Origin: Roseitalea sp. MMSF_3546
GTDB taxonomy: Bacteria; Pseudomonadota; Alphaproteobacteria; Rhizobiales; Rhizobiaceae
DNA length: 64,000 bases
Assembly (NCBI RefSeq): GCF_030732865.1
Contig: NZ_JASHKB010000005.1
Span: 112,864-176,863, forward strand
Reading direction: 5' to 3'
Shown: piece by piece, positions 63,946 through 64,000 of the stretch
How positions within the stretch are numbered: position 1 is the first letter of the stretch
Layout of the letters: each line of letters starts with the position of its first letter
Notes under the pieces: generated by a model
The model's database searches: none
What the model saw: the letters and a program-made list of their open reading frames with translations, nothing else
What the model was told of the DNA's origin: nothing
Program-made: the position numbers and the translations under genes

Positions 63946-63980
63946 AAAAAAAGAGCCGGTTCCCTTGCGAGAACCGGCTC
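63946..63980 (-). terminator. Intrinsic terminator for a minus-strand gene beyond the window
   Basis: GAGCCGGTTC (63953-63962) and GAACCGGCTC (63971-63980) form a perfect 10-bp stem with an 8-base loop. Seven A residues (63946-63952) lie on the left, so on the minus strand the stem is followed by seven T. It must end a convergent gene to the right of this window. Confidence 0.85.
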
Positions 63981-64000
63981 CTGCCCGGTCTGGGGATGGG

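Overview
The window is a continuous piece of chromosome from a high-GC alphaproteobacterium, most likely of the order Hyphomicrobiales (Rhizobiales). The evidence is gene content and order: a PopZ/DUF2497 protein ahead of valS, an ExoR-like regulator, argS followed by a SPOR protein, nagZ, scpAB and tatABC, a metC-like gene beside aapJQMP, HmrR/CueR, the ATP synthase zeta inhibitor (DUF1476), NDUFS4-like and NDUFS6-like complex I accessory proteins, DUF3126, and CtrA-type TTAA-N7-TTAA sites. I cannot fix the family or genus. Nearly all of the DNA is coding, and I see no prophage, insertion sequence, CRISPR array or large island.

Layout. 0.1-8.8 kb: popZ-like gene, valS, a FadL-type outer-membrane porin, ilvD and exoR. 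8.8-10.8 kb (minus strand): two tiny overlapping membrane-protein genes, a small secreted protein, xthA and erpA. 10.9-23.5 kb (plus): dgt, argS, a 1100-residue SPOR protein, nagZ, scpA, scpB, an orphan ABC ATPase, tatA, tatB, tatC. 23.8-28.5 kb (plus): serS, surE, pcm and an NlpD-like LysM/LytM lipoprotein. 28.5-31.5 kb (minus): a Crp/Fnr regulator and psuG/psuK for pseudouridine breakdown. 31.7-35.7 kb: recA and alaS. 35.8-42.3 kb: purQ, purS and purC (minus), the zeta inhibitor and an HpcH-type aldolase (plus), then purB, two envelope proteins and rpe (minus). 42.5-50.8 kb: a double cold-shock protein, gloA, an M15 peptidase, tRNA-Glu, an MscS channel, an S58 peptidase, an orphan binding protein, a copper-responsive hmrR/cueR unit, DUF192, tRNA-Pro, NDUFS4-like, tRNA-Arg. 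50.8-57.7 kb: metC-like, PAP2 and the aapJQMP amino-acid transporter. 57.7-64 kb: DUF2459, an FAD monooxygenase, a CHCC zinc finger, an alpha/beta hydrolase, cysE, DUF3126, two membrane proteins and a gamma-carbonic anhydrase.

Themes. Most genes are housekeeping: four aminoacyl-tRNA synthetases, purine synthesis, DNA repair, chromosome condensation, Tat export and cell-envelope remodelling. The main irregularities are AT-rich in-frame segments in valS (two) and serS (one), and an AT-shifted 3' end of argS. Others are a motif pair shared by the leaders of the porin gene and ilvD, a 15-bp tandem repeat that extends TatB, a palindromic element before serS, a copper-type promoter driving an unknown 67-residue ORF that overlaps hmrR/cueR, and a tRNA-Leu 5' fragment beside a long hairpin near 60 kb. 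No wholly new multi-gene system stands out. The best leads are the synthetase insertions, the two-gene micro-membrane module at 8.9-9.2 kb and the copper-linked small ORF.
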